Source: Marinomonas rhizomae
GTDB lineage: Bacteria > Pseudomonadota > Gammaproteobacteria > Pseudomonadales > Marinomonadaceae
Direction of reading: 5' to 3'
DNA length: 64,000 bases
Assembly (NCBI RefSeq): GCF_003315485.1
Contig: NZ_QNSE01000004.1
Location: forward strand, 186,001-250,000
The position numbers and the translations under genes were made by a program. The first letter of the stretch is position 1. The number at the start of each line of letters is the position of its first letter. Shown in pieces: positions 46,651 to 56,428 of this stretch. The notes below the pieces were generated by a model. It was given only the letters and a program-made list of their open reading frames with translations. It was not told where the DNA came from and ran no database searches.

Positions 46651-47637
46651 TTACTTATCTACAAAGTTAGCCTGTATACGTTGTGTCAGAAAATCCGCAG
46701 CGCTGATGGGTTGGTAGCGTTTTGCTGGGCCTTGGATGATCTGTGTTTTGTTGGCTTGGCAGAAAAATGCAATGGAGTGACGGCTGCCGCAGTATTCGTC
46801 GACTTTTGGCTGGCGTACTCGATGCAGGTTGGATTTAAGTTGGTCGTCGCTCCAGCGCATGAGCATATCACCGATGTTGCAGGTGATCACGCCACCAAGG
46901 GGCGGAATGCTGGTCCAACGTTGGGTGTCTGCTTCTGCGCCGGGGCAAACTTGTAAGCCGCCGTGTCCTTCGTGTTGGAATAACAAAGTCAAACAATCGA
47001 AATCCGTATGAGCGCCAGCTCGCCACATATTACCCTGTTCAGTGACACCTTCAGTGGCGTAATAATGTAATAAGCGCAAAGTGCTTTGATAGTCCGGTTG
47101 AAGTGGGTCGTGTGCTTTGCTAAAGAAGTCTCGATCAAAACCGAGCTTGTCGGCAAAGCAAGACAACACCTTCATGCCGACTTCCCAGCATTGTTTTTCA
47201 AAGCGCAACGTATTGGCCTGAAAGTCTGGCAGCTCTTCTTCAGTTGGCCACAAATTATCCATGTGGTATTGAGTGATTTGATAGGATTCTTTTTGGTCTT
47301 TGGTGCCAGTAGAAGGGCGAATTTGGCTGCGACTTTCCCAGCCAGCGTTGACGCTTTTTGGTCTTGGGTATTTACTTTTAATGCTTTCTGGAAGGTTAAA
47401 GAAACGCTCGGATTCTTTAAAAGCTGCTTTTATTTCTTCAGGATCGATACCGTGGTTACTTAATTGGAAAAAGCCAATCTCGGTGGCAGCAAGCCAAAGC
47501 TGTTCGCGGATTTCTTCACGGCGATTCTCAAAATCGCTCATGTCGATGATGCGAATTTCCCGATCGTTGGTGTCTTCGCCTGCACCGCCAAAGGTGGTTT
47601 CGCGTTGCAGTTCTTCAAGTGAATATGAGTCAGTCAT
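46651..47637 (-). CDS. Isopenicillin-N-synthase-like Fe(II)/2-oxoglutarate oxygenase
   Basis: 328 aa, two-domain family pattern: N-terminal DIOX_N (EIRIIDMSDFENRREEIREQ, FFQLSNHGIDPEEIKAAF) and C-terminal 2OG-Fe(II) core with HTD (AGAHTDFDCLTLLFQ, about 209-223), distal His in NLHRVRQP (about 275-282) and RHS for 2-oxoglutarate (SRHSIAFF). Last gene of the leftward ABC transporter-deaminase operon inside a purine cluster, so a purine or ureide hydroxylation is likely. The exact substrate is unknown; xanthine is one possibility by analogy with fungal XanA, though XanA is a different subfamily. Confidence 0.85.
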   Translation of the reverse strand: MTDSYSLEELQRETTFGGAGEDTNDREIRIIDMSDFENRREEIREQLWLAATEIGFFQLSNHGIDPEEIKAAFKESERFFNLPESIKSKYPRPKSVNAGWESRSQIRPSTGTKDQKESYQITQYHMDNLWPTEEELPDFQANTLRFEKQCWEVGMKVLSCFADKLGFDRDFFSKAHDPLQPDYQSTLRLLHYYATEGVTEQGNMWRAGAHTDFDCLTLLFQHEGHGGLQVCPGAEADTQRWTSIPPLGGVITCNIGDMLMRWSDDQLKSNLHRVRQPKVDEYCGSRHSIAFFCQANKTQIIQGPAKRYQPISAADFLTQRIQANFVDK

Positions 47638-47753
47638 TATGGTCTCCTCCTAGTGGAAAATGGAGCAATGACCTGATGTACCTCAAAAGAAATACATCTG
47701 ACTGCTTCTACTCCGGTTGTTTTCTATTGCTCTGATCTTTTATCGATTTTTAG

Positions 47754-48230
47754 TTACCAAACACCCTCATGCAATTTCGCGGCCTCTTCTTCCAGACAAG
47801 GCCCAAGCACTTCGACTTTTCGTTGTCCCGATGCAAATACGGTGCGACAAGGCAAAGCTAAGGTCGGGTTTTCTGGGTGATTCCCCGTGATTTGTTTCAG
47901 GCTGTCTTCGCTTAATCCATACACAAGACGTCCGAGTCCCGCCCAATAAGCAGAGCCTGCACACATGGCGCAAGGTTCAGCAGAGACATACATGGTGCAT
48001 TTTGCTAGAAAGTCAGGACGATACGCTTTGCTAGCGCGCGTCATTAACTTGCGCTCGGCATGGCCTGTCATATCGAAATCGGGCAGGTAGCCATTCACCT
48101 GCGTCAACAGCACATTGTCTTCATCGTCAACTAAGATTGCCGCAAAAGGATGAATACCTTGCTGCTTGGCTTCATCTGCAAGGGCAAAGCTTTGGCGTAA
48201 AAAGTTTGTGTCTTTTGTGTTTAATGTCAT
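47754..48230 (-). CDS. Nucleoside/guanine deaminase of the CDA fold
   Basis: 158 aa. Zinc and catalytic residues: HAERKLM (about 57-63) and EPCAMCAGSAYWAG (about 86-99). Length and the purine setting fit a GDE-type guanine deaminase (guanine to xanthine) better than tRNA adenosine deaminase, but other nucleobases are possible. Second-last gene of the transporter operon. Confidence 0.85.
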   Translation of the reverse strand: MTLNTKDTNFLRQSFALADEAKQQGIHPFAAILVDDEDNVLLTQVNGYLPDFDMTGHAERKLMTRASKAYRPDFLAKCTMYVSAEPCAMCAGSAYWAGLGRLVYGLSEDSLKQITGNHPENPTLALPCRTVFASGQRKVEVLGPCLEEEAAKLHEGVW

Positions 48231-48280
48231 ATTTGTCTCTACTTATATGTCTGCGATGTCATGAGCACAATTGCTTCAAA

Positions 48281-49072
48281 TTACTTCTTCTTAGGAAGGC
48301 TCCACGGAAACCACCACGCCTGAATCCACTGTATCGATTTAAATAACAACAAACTAATAACCGACAAGAAGATCAGCCCAGCAAAGGCTTGGGGGATTTT
48401 AAAGAAAGAGGTGGAGAACTGGATGAAATACCCCAACCCTTCTTCTGCAGCGACAAACTCTGCCACGACAGCACCGATAATCGCCAACGTGATGGACACT
48501 CTAAGGCCGCTAAAAATGTGTGGAATCGCATAAGGTATGCGAATCTGCCAAGTTTCACGATAACGCGGAGCACGCAAAGATTGGCTGAGTTCGATCATTT
48601 CTGGCGGTGTTTCCAACATGCCCGTTGTCGTTGATACGACTAGAGGGAAGAAGGTGATCAAGCAAGTGATCAGCACGCGAGACGGGTCGTCTGTACCAAG
48701 CAAGACGATGATCAAAGGCGCAACCGCGACCACAGGCGTAGACTGAATCACGATCAAAGCTGGATACAGAACACGGTTCATCAGCTCAGAACGCATCATG
48801 CCAATCGACAAAGGAATCGCGATGATGATAGACAAGGCAAAACCCATTAAAGCCACGCGTAACGTTGCCCAAAGATGCGTTAACCAGCGAGAAAACTCCA
48901 CATCAAAAAAGGCGGTAAAAATCGCTGATGGTGAGGGCAGAATGTAGTTTGGTACATTGCCGAAACGACAAATCAATTCCCATATCGCCACAAGACCGAT
49001 AAAGAATAAGCCAGGCGCGAAGCGGTTTGCCTGCTGCGCAAGCCAAGATTTAGGCTGGTACGTTGGGTTCAT
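48281..49072 (-). CDS. ABC transporter permease (SsuC/TauC/ThiX-like)
   Basis: 263 aa with about six membrane segments and the binding-protein-dependent permease EAA loop (SLRAPRYRETWQIRIPYAIP, about 163-182). Overlaps the ATPase gene by 23 bases. With the ATPase and binding protein it forms an importer; the purine cluster suggests a purine, urate or ureide substrate. Confidence 0.9.
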   Translation of the reverse strand: MNPTYQPKSWLAQQANRFAPGLFFIGLVAIWELICRFGNVPNYILPSPSAIFTAFFDVEFSRWLTHLWATLRVALMGFALSIIIAIPLSIGMMRSELMNRVLYPALIVIQSTPVVAVAPLIIVLLGTDDPSRVLITCLITFFPLVVSTTTGMLETPPEMIELSQSLRAPRYRETWQIRIPYAIPHIFSGLRVSITLAIIGAVVAEFVAAEEGLGYFIQFSTSFFKIPQAFAGLIFLSVISLLLFKSIQWIQAWWFPWSLPKKK

Positions 49073-49838
49073 AGATATAGCCTCTAATTAAATCGGTTAG
49101 CTCAGCAAAACGAGGAGAGTTAATGGTTTTTGACGAACGTGGGCGAGGTAAATCCACCTCAATCAAATCCAGAACTGTGCCGGGACGTTTGCTCATCACT
49201 AAAATACGATCAGATAACAGCACGGCTTCACTAATGGAATGAGTGATAAACAACACGGTTTTTGGGTTCTTCTTCCAAATATCCAGTAGATCAAAACCGA
49301 TTTGCTCACGTGTTAATGCGTCTAGCGCCGAGAAAGGTTCGTCCATTAATAAAATATCTGGATTGAGCAAGAGTGCGCGTACAATACCCACGCGTTGTTG
49401 CATGCCGCCTGACAACTCGTCTGGCATCTTGTCAGCAAACTGGGTCAATCCAGCCATTTCTAATAGCTCGTTTGCGCGTTTTTCATCACTGGCGGAATAA
49501 CTGCCATATTTGTGTTTGAGCGGAAATAAGACGTTTTTACGCACAGTTAACCAAGGTAATAAATTGGCTTTTTGAAAAACGATGCCCACGTCATCACGAG
49601 GTTCGGTGACGGGTCGATTGAATACCGAGACTTCACCATGAGACGGAATCAATAAACCTGCTACCATGCGTAATAATGTTGACTTACCACAACCAGAAGG
49701 TCCAACCACCGCCACGAATTCGTGGCGATGAATATCTAAGTCTATATCTTGTACAACCATTGGTGTTTCTGGGCGTGGGTCATATTTATGACCCACGCTC
49801 TTCATACTGACATAAGCGGCTTTAGTGTTGTTATCCAT
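49050..49838 (-). CDS. ABC transporter ATP-binding protein
   Basis: 262 aa. Walker A GPSGCGKST (about 45-53), Q-loop FQKANLLPW, signature LSGGMQQRVGI (about 142-152), Walker B ILLMDEPFSALD (about 163-174) and H-loop FITHSISEA. Usual nitrate/sulfonate/thiamin-precursor subfamily. Middle gene of the importer, four bases after the binding-protein gene. Confidence 0.93.
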   Translation of the reverse strand: MDNNTKAAYVSMKSVGHKYDPRPETPMVVQDIDLDIHRHEFVAVVGPSGCGKSTLLRMVAGLLIPSHGEVSVFNRPVTEPRDDVGIVFQKANLLPWLTVRKNVLFPLKHKYGSYSASDEKRANELLEMAGLTQFADKMPDELSGGMQQRVGIVRALLLNPDILLMDEPFSALDALTREQIGFDLLDIWKKNPKTVLFITHSISEAVLLSDRILVMSKRPGTVLDLIEVDLPRPRSSKTINSPRFAELTDLIRGYIYEPNVPA

Positions 49839-49842
49839 CAGG

Positions 49843-50844
49843 TTACTCCGGTTTAAAACGGCTGTTTACTGCAGTTTTTGGATCGATAGCATCCATTGTT
49901 AAACCGTTTGCTTCCGCCACGTATTCCCATGTTTTTTGGATGCGTTGGTCGGTGAAATTCCCTAAGCCGTCTTTTGTCGTCACATCGTTATAGACCAAAT
50001 TGTGAATGCTCTTAATTTGTGCGGAAACAATGTCGGCATCCACTTCAGGCACCATTTTGTGTAGGTCGGCACCGGCTTGGTCTGGGTTCGCGTAAGTGAA
50101 TTTAATGGACTTGGAAAAGGCTTTTATAAAGCGTTTTACCACATCTGGACGTTCTTCTAAAAATTTTTCCGACGCTAAAACCGATGAGCTATAAAGTGAT
50201 AAGCCAGAATTTGACCAAGGTATTTCGATCAGTTCTTTGCCAGCGCCTTTTGCTTGTGCTTCATAAAGTGCTGTGTTGGTCACCCAAGCAATAATGGCGT
50301 CGGTACTGCCTGTAATCATCATAGGCGCGAGCGCACCCGGATCCGATTTCACTAATTTAATATCGCTTTCGCTCAAACCGTTTTGTTTCAAAACCAAAGG
50401 TAAGAAGGCATTTGACGAAGTGAAAGGCGAGGTGGCGACTTTTTTACCTTTCAAATCTTTAATGGAAGTAATACCGCTGCTTTTTAGTACAAAGAAAGCA
50501 TGAGGCGCTTGCGTAAAGTAAGGGTAAACCGCAACGACAGGCACATCCGCTTGTGCTTTTGCGGCCATCAACGCGCCAATATCCGAACTGCCAATATCGG
50601 ATTGGCCTGTTGCCATCTTAGTCAACGCATCGGTGGAGCCGCGACCACTGGCGATCTTGACTTCCAAATCTTCGTCAGCAAAGAAGCCTTGTTGGATGCC
50701 TACATAAACGGGCGCTTTATCGCCACCTGGTAACCAATCTAATTGAAAGGTCACTTGATCTGCCGCCATGGCTGAAGTGCTTGAGATGAGACTGGCTAAA
50801 AGAGTTAATCGAATTGCTGTTTTGTTTGCCGCTTTCATAAACAT
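49843..50844 (-). CDS. ABC transporter substrate-binding protein (NMT1/SsuA-like)
   Basis: 333 aa, or 331 if the ATG at 50838 is used. Signal peptide ends at SAMAA. NMT1-like features: VTFQLDWLPGGDKAPVYVGI, GFFADEDLEVKIASGRGSTD, and GQSDIGSSDIGALM. This class binds hydroxymethylpyrimidine, sulfonates or related compounds; here a purine-related ligand is inferred from the deaminase, oxygenase and xdh neighbours. First gene of the leftward operon. Confidence 0.9.
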   Translation of the reverse strand: MFMKAANKTAIRLTLLASLISSTSAMAADQVTFQLDWLPGGDKAPVYVGIQQGFFADEDLEVKIASGRGSTDALTKMATGQSDIGSSDIGALMAAKAQADVPVVAVYPYFTQAPHAFFVLKSSGITSIKDLKGKKVATSPFTSSNAFLPLVLKQNGLSESDIKLVKSDPGALAPMMITGSTDAIIAWVTNTALYEAQAKGAGKELIEIPWSNSGLSLYSSSVLASEKFLEERPDVVKRFIKAFSKSIKFTYANPDQAGADLHKMVPEVDADIVSAQIKSIHNLVYNDVTTKDGLGNFTDQRIQKTWEYVAEANGLTMDAIDPKTAVNSRFKPE

Positions 50845-50970
50845 GCTCCATACAATTAATAGGGGCTAAAGACCCGCTTGTTTCACATAAATATAATTTA
50901 GCAACATTTGTTCCATGTTTTTTGCAGGTGTGCATATATTTTTTTAACTTGTTGAATTTAAAAGTTAAAA

Positions 50971-51320
50971 TTAAAATTTAAAGCTTGAGGGAATAAGGTT
51001 GAGAGAAGGTAGGGTAGAAAGAAATGACATAAAATGGTGCGAGATCAACTCACTCGAGAGACGAGATTTATATACCGCGTCATTGTCTTGTTTTCCAATT
51101 GTCAGCACACAGACGACTACTTCATCGTCTATGACTTCATAAGCTAGGCGGTAGCCTGAGGTTCTTAGTTTTATTTTGTAGGCGCAATCATAACCACGTA
51201 GTCTTGAGGCAGGAAAATGCGGGCTGTCTGGTTGCTCTGCTAACTTCTTTTTGAACTGTGTTTGGATCTGTGGTGGTAATTTGCGTCACTCTTTTCGTGC
51301 TGCTTTAGTAGGGAGAGGGT
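50971..51320 (-). pseudogene. RelE-type toxin pseudogene
   Basis: The minus-strand frame reads NPLPTKAARKE, an in-frame TGA where the family has Trp, then RKLPPQIQTQFKKKLAE, SRLRGYDCAYKIKLRTSGYR and LAYEVIDDEVVVCVLTIGKQ. This is a nearly full RelE toxin, but the start is gone, a stop interrupts it and no antitoxin precedes it. It fills most of the 650-base gap before xdhA. Confidence 0.7.
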
Positions 51321-51496
51321 TTTGAGTGTTAGCCTAAAAAAACGTTTACGGTAAAAGAATACTTATAAAAGCGCTAGATCGCTTGTTCGGCCTGTATTAT
51401 TAGTTTCTAATTAAAAATCTGTACGATTGGTCAGTTTTTTGCATTTCAACTATCATTACAGCCATCATAGACACAATTTAAAATAAGGAGAGCGCT

Positions 51497-53020
51497 TTGA
51501 AATTTATACTAAACGATGAGCTCATCGACGATAACACGCTCCCTAGCGACTTTACCGCTTTGCGTTACCTAAGAGAGAAGCGTGGCTTAACGGGGACAAA
51601 AGAAGGCTGTGCATCTGGCGATTGTGGTGCATGTACGCTTCTTGTTGGTGCGCTGGAAGACGGTGAACTGACGTATTCGACGCTAAACTCGTGCATTACG
51701 CCGATGCAGTCTTTGACTGGTAAACATGTTGTCTCGGTTGAGTATTTGTCCAAGACTGGTGAATTGCACCCAGCGCAGCAAGCCATGGTGGCATCTCATG
51801 GTTCTCAGTGCGGTTTTTGTACTCCGGGTTTTGTTTTGTCCTTGGCCGGACTTTATGAAAACAAACAAGGCTGTGAGCAGCCAATTGACCGTGAAGCGGT
51901 TTGCGATGCGATTTCTGGTAACTTATGTCGTTGCACGGGTTATCGCCCGATTATTGATGCGGGAATGTCCATGGTTAAAGGGTCCATGGCTAGAAAAGAA
52001 ATCATGAAAGAGTCCGACGAACCGCCTTATGTGGAGTTGATGAGTAAAAACGACAGCATAAAAACTCAGCTTGAAAGCCTACAAACAGAACGTCATGACA
52101 GCAGTAACTATTTACAGCCCACAGATTTAGAGCAACTCGCTTACGCGTTGAAACTCAATCCAGCAGCCGTTTTGATCGCTGGTGGAACCGACTTGATGCT
52201 AGAAAACACGCAGCGCTATCGTGATTTTGAGACTTTAATCGATGTGTCTCGTGTAGCCGAGCTTAAACATCTACACACCGGAGAAGCGTCGTTGACCATC
52301 GGTGCATCGGTCACTTACAGCGAATTAGAAAATTTCAGCAAGACGCTTTATCCGCAGATTAATGCCTTGCTAAGTCGCATCGCATCTCGACAAATTCGTA
52401 ATCGCGGCACGATTGGTGGAAACGTGGCGAACGCCTCACCGATTGCTGATTTACCGCCACTATTATTGGCGTTTGACGCAGACATTCAATTGTTGAAAAA
52501 CGATGGCAGCACAAGAGCCGTGAATATCGCGGACTTTTACCAAGGCTACAAACAAACGCAACTAGCGAAGGATGAGATGATTGCATCTTTTGATGTGTCT
52601 CTCGACAAACTGGCGCAATTTCATCGTTTCTATAAAGTTTCGAAACGCATGGAAGACGACATTTCCAGCGTCATGTTGGCGGTTCGATTCGACGTAGATA
52701 ATGGCATATTAAGCGATGTGCGTTTAGCGTTTGGTGGCATGGCGGCCACACCGATTCGCGGCTTAAAAGCAGAAGCAGCCTTGACGGATAAACTCATCAA
52801 TGACGAACAAGCCTTAAACCAAGCCATCGAAGCATTACGCAGTGAGTTAACGCCCATGAGTGACATGCGAGCCAGCGCGAAATACCGTTTGGATATGGCC
52901 TGTAACCTGATCCGCAAAGCATGGTTAGAACTAAACGGCAGCGACGTGGTGACTTTTTCAGGTCATGCTGTTAGTGATTCCATTTTATCGGCCGGTTTGG
53001 AGGGCTGCACTCATGCGTAA
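51497..53020 (+). CDS. xdhA: Xanthine dehydrogenase small subunit
   Basis: 507 aa. TTG start chosen for the AAGGAG seven bases upstream. Two 2Fe-2S motifs (CASGDCGACTLL about 38-49; QCGFCTPGF and GNLCRCTGYRPI) and an FAD domain (AVLIAGGTDLMLE, RNRGTIGGNVANASPIAD). With XdhB it oxidises hypoxanthine and xanthine to urate. Eight-base overlap with xdhB. Confidence 0.95.
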   Translation: MKFILNDELIDDNTLPSDFTALRYLREKRGLTGTKEGCASGDCGACTLLVGALEDGELTYSTLNSCITPMQSLTGKHVVSVEYLSKTGELHPAQQAMVASHGSQCGFCTPGFVLSLAGLYENKQGCEQPIDREAVCDAISGNLCRCTGYRPIIDAGMSMVKGSMARKEIMKESDEPPYVELMSKNDSIKTQLESLQTERHDSSNYLQPTDLEQLAYALKLNPAAVLIAGGTDLMLENTQRYRDFETLIDVSRVAELKHLHTGEASLTIGASVTYSELENFSKTLYPQINALLSRIASRQIRNRGTIGGNVANASPIADLPPLLLAFDADIQLLKNDGSTRAVNIADFYQGYKQTQLAKDEMIASFDVSLDKLAQFHRFYKVSKRMEDDISSVMLAVRFDVDNGILSDVRLAFGGMAATPIRGLKAEAALTDKLINDEQALNQAIEALRSELTPMSDMRASAKYRLDMACNLIRKAWLELNGSDVVTFSGHAVSDSILSAGLEGCTHA

Positions 53021-55358
53021 GCTTCCACAGGATTTTACTCTCGACACAAAAGCCTTTAAAAAGGGACTTTTGCCCGTTCATGAATCCGCTATTAAGCACG
53101 TAACCGGCCAAGCCGTTTATATCGATGACATGCCAGAATGGCCGAATGAACTGCATGTAGCGGCGGGATTATCGACGGAAGCTCATGCGGATATTGTGTC
53201 GATTAATTTAGACAAGGTTCGCGCCTACCCTGGCGTGGTCGATGTAATTGTTCAGGCTGATATCCCCGGCGAAGTGGATGTCTCGCCTGTATTGAGCGGC
53301 GACTTATTGTTGGCTGGCGATTTTGTGCATTTTATTGGGCAATCGATTTTTGCTGTCGCGGCGACCAGTTTACGTGCGGCGAAACAAGCCGTTGCTTTGG
53401 CTGAGATAGAGTACAAACCGCGAGAAGCGACCTTGCATCCTCGCCAATCCTTAGAGCGCCAAGAGTTCGTTTTACCGACTCACACGATTAGCTGCGGCGA
53501 TGCCAAAGGCGCACTAGAAACTGCACCGAATAAGCTTAAATCCGATTTGTACATCAAGGGCCAAGAGCACTTCTATTTAGAAGGGCAGATCAGTGTGGCG
53601 ACGCCAAATGAAGATGGTGGCGTGCAAGTATTTGCATCCTCTCAGCATCCTGCCGAAGTACAAAAGCTGGTGTCTCGTGTGCTGGGTTTACCCGTAGCGC
53701 AAGTGCTTGTTGAAGTGCGACGCATGGGCGGTGGCTTTGGCGGAAAAGAATCCCAAGCCGCTGTACTTGGTTGTATGGCGGCGGTACTCGCCGTGCGCAA
53801 TCGTCGTCCGGTGAAATATCGCATGCCGCGCCAAGATGACATGGTGCAAACTGGTAAACGCCATGACTTCTGGAACAGCTACGAAGTTGGCTTTTCCAAT
53901 GAGGGCGAAATTATCGCGGCAGAATATGACATGGTAGGTAAATGTGGTTGTACAGCCGACTTATCCGACGGCGTTGTCGATCGCGCCATGTTCCACGCGG
54001 ACAATGCTTACTTTCTACCGAATGCTCGTATCAGTGGGTATCGTGGTAAAACCCACACGGTTTCCAATACCGCGTTTCGTGGCTTTGGTGGTCCAAAAGG
54101 CGTGATCTTAGCGGAAAACGTCATTGAAGAAATTGCCTGCGCAGTAGGTAAAGACTCGCTAGATATTCGTAAACTAAATTGCTATCAAGCGAATAAAGAC
54201 ACCACGCCATATGGGCAAAAAGTGGACGACGATGTCTTGCTAACCTTGATTGAAGAACTGGAAACCAGCTCCAATTATCGCGCTCGCCGTGAAGCGATTA
54301 ACGCCTTTAACAAGCAAAACCCTTTCCTTAAAAAAGGACTCGCGCTCACGCCTGTTAAGTTCGGTATTTCTTTTACCTCGAAACACCTAAACCAAGGTGG
54401 CGCTTTGCTGCATATCTACACAGATGGCAGTGTGCATGTGAGTCACGGCGGGACGGAAATGGGGCAGGGGCTTTATACCAAGGTAGCTCAGATCGTTGCC
54501 AAAGCCTTTGGCATTGATTACCAGCGCGTCAATGTCGGTTCTACAAGAACTGATAAAGTGCCAAACGCGTCACCAACCGCCGCATCAGCAGGTACGGATT
54601 TGAACGGAATGGCGGCGCTAGACGCCGCACTGACGATCAAAAGCCGCTTGCAAGAATTCGCCATGGAGCACTTTTCTATCGCCGCCGACGCCTTCGCCAT
54701 TGAAGACGATCAAGTGATTCTAGGCAGCGAGACCATGAGCTTTCCTGAATTCATCAAACTGGCCTACATGAACCGCGTGTCGTTGTCTTCTACAGGGTTT
54801 TATAAAACCCCGAAAATCGGCTATGACCGCAAAGCCGCCAAAGGCCGACCTTTCTTGTACTTTGCCAATGGCGCGGCCGTGTCTGAAGTGATCGTCGATA
54901 CCTTCACTGGTGAGTACAAAGTCACTCAGGTAGATATCCTGCACGACGTGGGCGATTCGATAAACGCCGACATCGACATCGGGCAGATCGAAGGCGCGTT
55001 TGTACAAGGCATGGGCTGGCTCACCTCAGAAGAATTAAGCTGGGATGACAAAGGCCGCATCACCACCAACAGCCCTGCGAATTACAAGATTCCAACTTCG
55101 GCGGACATCCCCGAGAAATTCAACGTTAAATTGTTTGATCGACCCAATAGCGAAGAATCCGTCTATCGTTCTAAAGCCGTAGGCGAACCGCCACTCATGC
55201 TGGGCATTTCCGTTTGGTGTGCGCTAAAAGACGCCTGCGCTGCCGTGGCAGATCATAAAATCTCGCCACCATTGGCCGTGCCAGCCACGCCAGAAGCGGT
55301 GTTTTACGCCATGCAAGCGGCGCAAAATCATCAAGCAGGTGAGGAAGCCAGCCTATGA
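53013..55358 (+). CDS. xdhB: Xanthine dehydrogenase large (molybdenum) subunit
   Basis: 781 aa from ATG 53013, after GGAGGG. Molybdopterin-binding features: VRRMGGGFGGKESQAAVLGC (about 237-256), NTAFRGFGGPKG (about 351-362), GGTEMGQGLYTKVAQI (about 479-494) and the catalytic Glu region RSKAVGEPPLMLGISV (about 719-734). It carries out purine hydroxylation and ends in ATGA shared with xdhC. Confidence 0.95.
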   Translation: MRKLPQDFTLDTKAFKKGLLPVHESAIKHVTGQAVYIDDMPEWPNELHVAAGLSTEAHADIVSINLDKVRAYPGVVDVIVQADIPGEVDVSPVLSGDLLLAGDFVHFIGQSIFAVAATSLRAAKQAVALAEIEYKPREATLHPRQSLERQEFVLPTHTISCGDAKGALETAPNKLKSDLYIKGQEHFYLEGQISVATPNEDGGVQVFASSQHPAEVQKLVSRVLGLPVAQVLVEVRRMGGGFGGKESQAAVLGCMAAVLAVRNRRPVKYRMPRQDDMVQTGKRHDFWNSYEVGFSNEGEIIAAEYDMVGKCGCTADLSDGVVDRAMFHADNAYFLPNARISGYRGKTHTVSNTAFRGFGGPKGVILAENVIEEIACAVGKDSLDIRKLNCYQANKDTTPYGQKVDDDVLLTLIEELETSSNYRARREAINAFNKQNPFLKKGLALTPVKFGISFTSKHLNQGGALLHIYTDGSVHVSHGGTEMGQGLYTKVAQIVAKAFGIDYQRVNVGSTRTDKVPNASPTAASAGTDLNGMAALDAALTIKSRLQEFAMEHFSIAADAFAIEDDQVILGSETMSFPEFIKLAYMNRVSLSSTGFYKTPKIGYDRKAAKGRPFLYFANGAAVSEVIVDTFTGEYKVTQVDILHDVGDSINADIDIGQIEGAFVQGMGWLTSEELSWDDKGRITTNSPANYKIPTSADIPEKFNVKLFDRPNSEESVYRSKAVGEPPLMLGISVWCALKDACAAVADHKISPPLAVPATPEAVFYAMQAAQNHQAGEEASL

Positions 55359-56221
55359 TGTCTTCTATGAGCTGGGTTCAGGCGTTACAGGAAGTGGAAA
55401 AAGCAGGGCAAGCTTGGGTGATCGCCACCGTGATCGGCACCCAAGGTTCTGCGCCGCGGGAATCATCCAGCAAGATGATTATCACCGAGGAACACAGCTT
55501 CGACACCATCGGCGGCGGACAGCTGGAATACGCTGTCTGCCAAAAAGCCCGTGCCATGTTGCAAGATGCGTCTTCGCCTTCTCATGTGCTGGAGAACTTT
55601 CCCCTCGCCGCCAAGACCAACCAATGTTGCGGCGGCACTGTCAGCGTGTTGCTGGAGTATTTCCCAGAACCCGCCAACAAAATCACCATCTTTGGCATGG
55701 GGCACGTGGCGACTACGTTGGTCAATGTATTGGGCAACATGCAGGCGAAAATCTCATGGATCGACAGCCGCGAAAACCTCGCTCAAGACCATAACATCAA
55801 AGGCCTACCAAGCAACGTCACTCCGTTTTTGTATGAATCCATGTTGGAACACATTGACCACATGAGTCATAACGAAATCGCCTTAGTCATGACCCACGAC
55901 CACGCCTTGGATTACCAACTGGTGGAAGCCTTATTGGATCGAAAAGACTGTCGATTCATCGGCTTAATCGGCTCGAAAACCAAAGCCCTACGTTTCAAAA
56001 AACGCCTCGTCAGCGCTTCATTCAGCCAAGCGGAAATCGACTCCGTCCACTGCCCCGTGGGACTAAACGAAATCGCCGGCAAGAAACCCTTCGAAATTGC
56101 CATCTCCATCGCTGGGCAAATCATCCAAGTGACTCAAACCAAAACCGAAGCGAAAAAAGGTAGTGGGCTTACTTGGAAAGAAATCAATAACGCTTTAAGT
56201 GAAGAGAAGGCTCACATCTAG
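55355..56221 (+). CDS. xdhC: Xanthine dehydrogenase accessory protein XdhC
   Basis: 288 aa. VIGTQGSAPRESSSKMII near residue 29 and IGGGQLEYAV (about 51-60), then a Rossmann-type NAD-like fold (ITIFGMGHVATTLVNVLGNM) and FIGLIGSKTKALRFKKRL. XdhC binds and sulfurates the molybdenum cofactor and delivers it to XdhB. Last gene of xdhABC, coupled by a four-base overlap. Confidence 0.94.
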   Translation: MMSSMSWVQALQEVEKAGQAWVIATVIGTQGSAPRESSSKMIITEEHSFDTIGGGQLEYAVCQKARAMLQDASSPSHVLENFPLAAKTNQCCGGTVSVLLEYFPEPANKITIFGMGHVATTLVNVLGNMQAKISWIDSRENLAQDHNIKGLPSNVTPFLYESMLEHIDHMSHNEIALVMTHDHALDYQLVEALLDRKDCRFIGLIGSKTKALRFKKRLVSASFSQAEIDSVHCPVGLNEIAGKKPFEIAISIAGQIIQVTQTKTEAKKGSGLTWKEINNALSEEKAHI

Positions 56222-56236
56222 GTCGTTTGGTAGCAG

Positions 56237-56300
56237 GAGCAAGGCAAACACCACCGCTCGACACTGTCGTTTGACCTCGCTCTCGGTGTTCGCCTTGCTC
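56237..56300. repeat. Imperfect palindromic repeat D, copy 1
   Basis: GAGCAAGGCAAACACC and GGTGTTCGCCTTGCTC are complementary with one mismatch around 32 bases. Related, less perfect DNA occurs at 56783-56858 and partly at 57421-57452, i.e. before, between and after the toxin-antitoxin units. Confidence 0.6.
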
Positions 56301-56428
56301 CGCATCAACGTAATTATTCCCTCCCCTTATGTCTTCCAAGGGGAGGGCGAGGGAGGGGTTATTACTTTGGTGCTTTTACGTTATAGCGCTACAATGTTAT
56401 GACTTAATAACAATCGTTGAGAGGTAAA

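Noticed and set aside
46621-46956. Plus-strand frame of 111 codons.
   Set aside because: Lies antisense to the conserved C-terminal core of the 2OG oxygenase and has no ribosome site.
56237-56300. Integron attC site around a small-gene region.
   Set aside because: The palindrome is attC-like in size, but the ends (GTTCGCC, GGCAAAC) do not fit the GTTRRRY and RYYYAAC core sites, and no integrase gene is in view.
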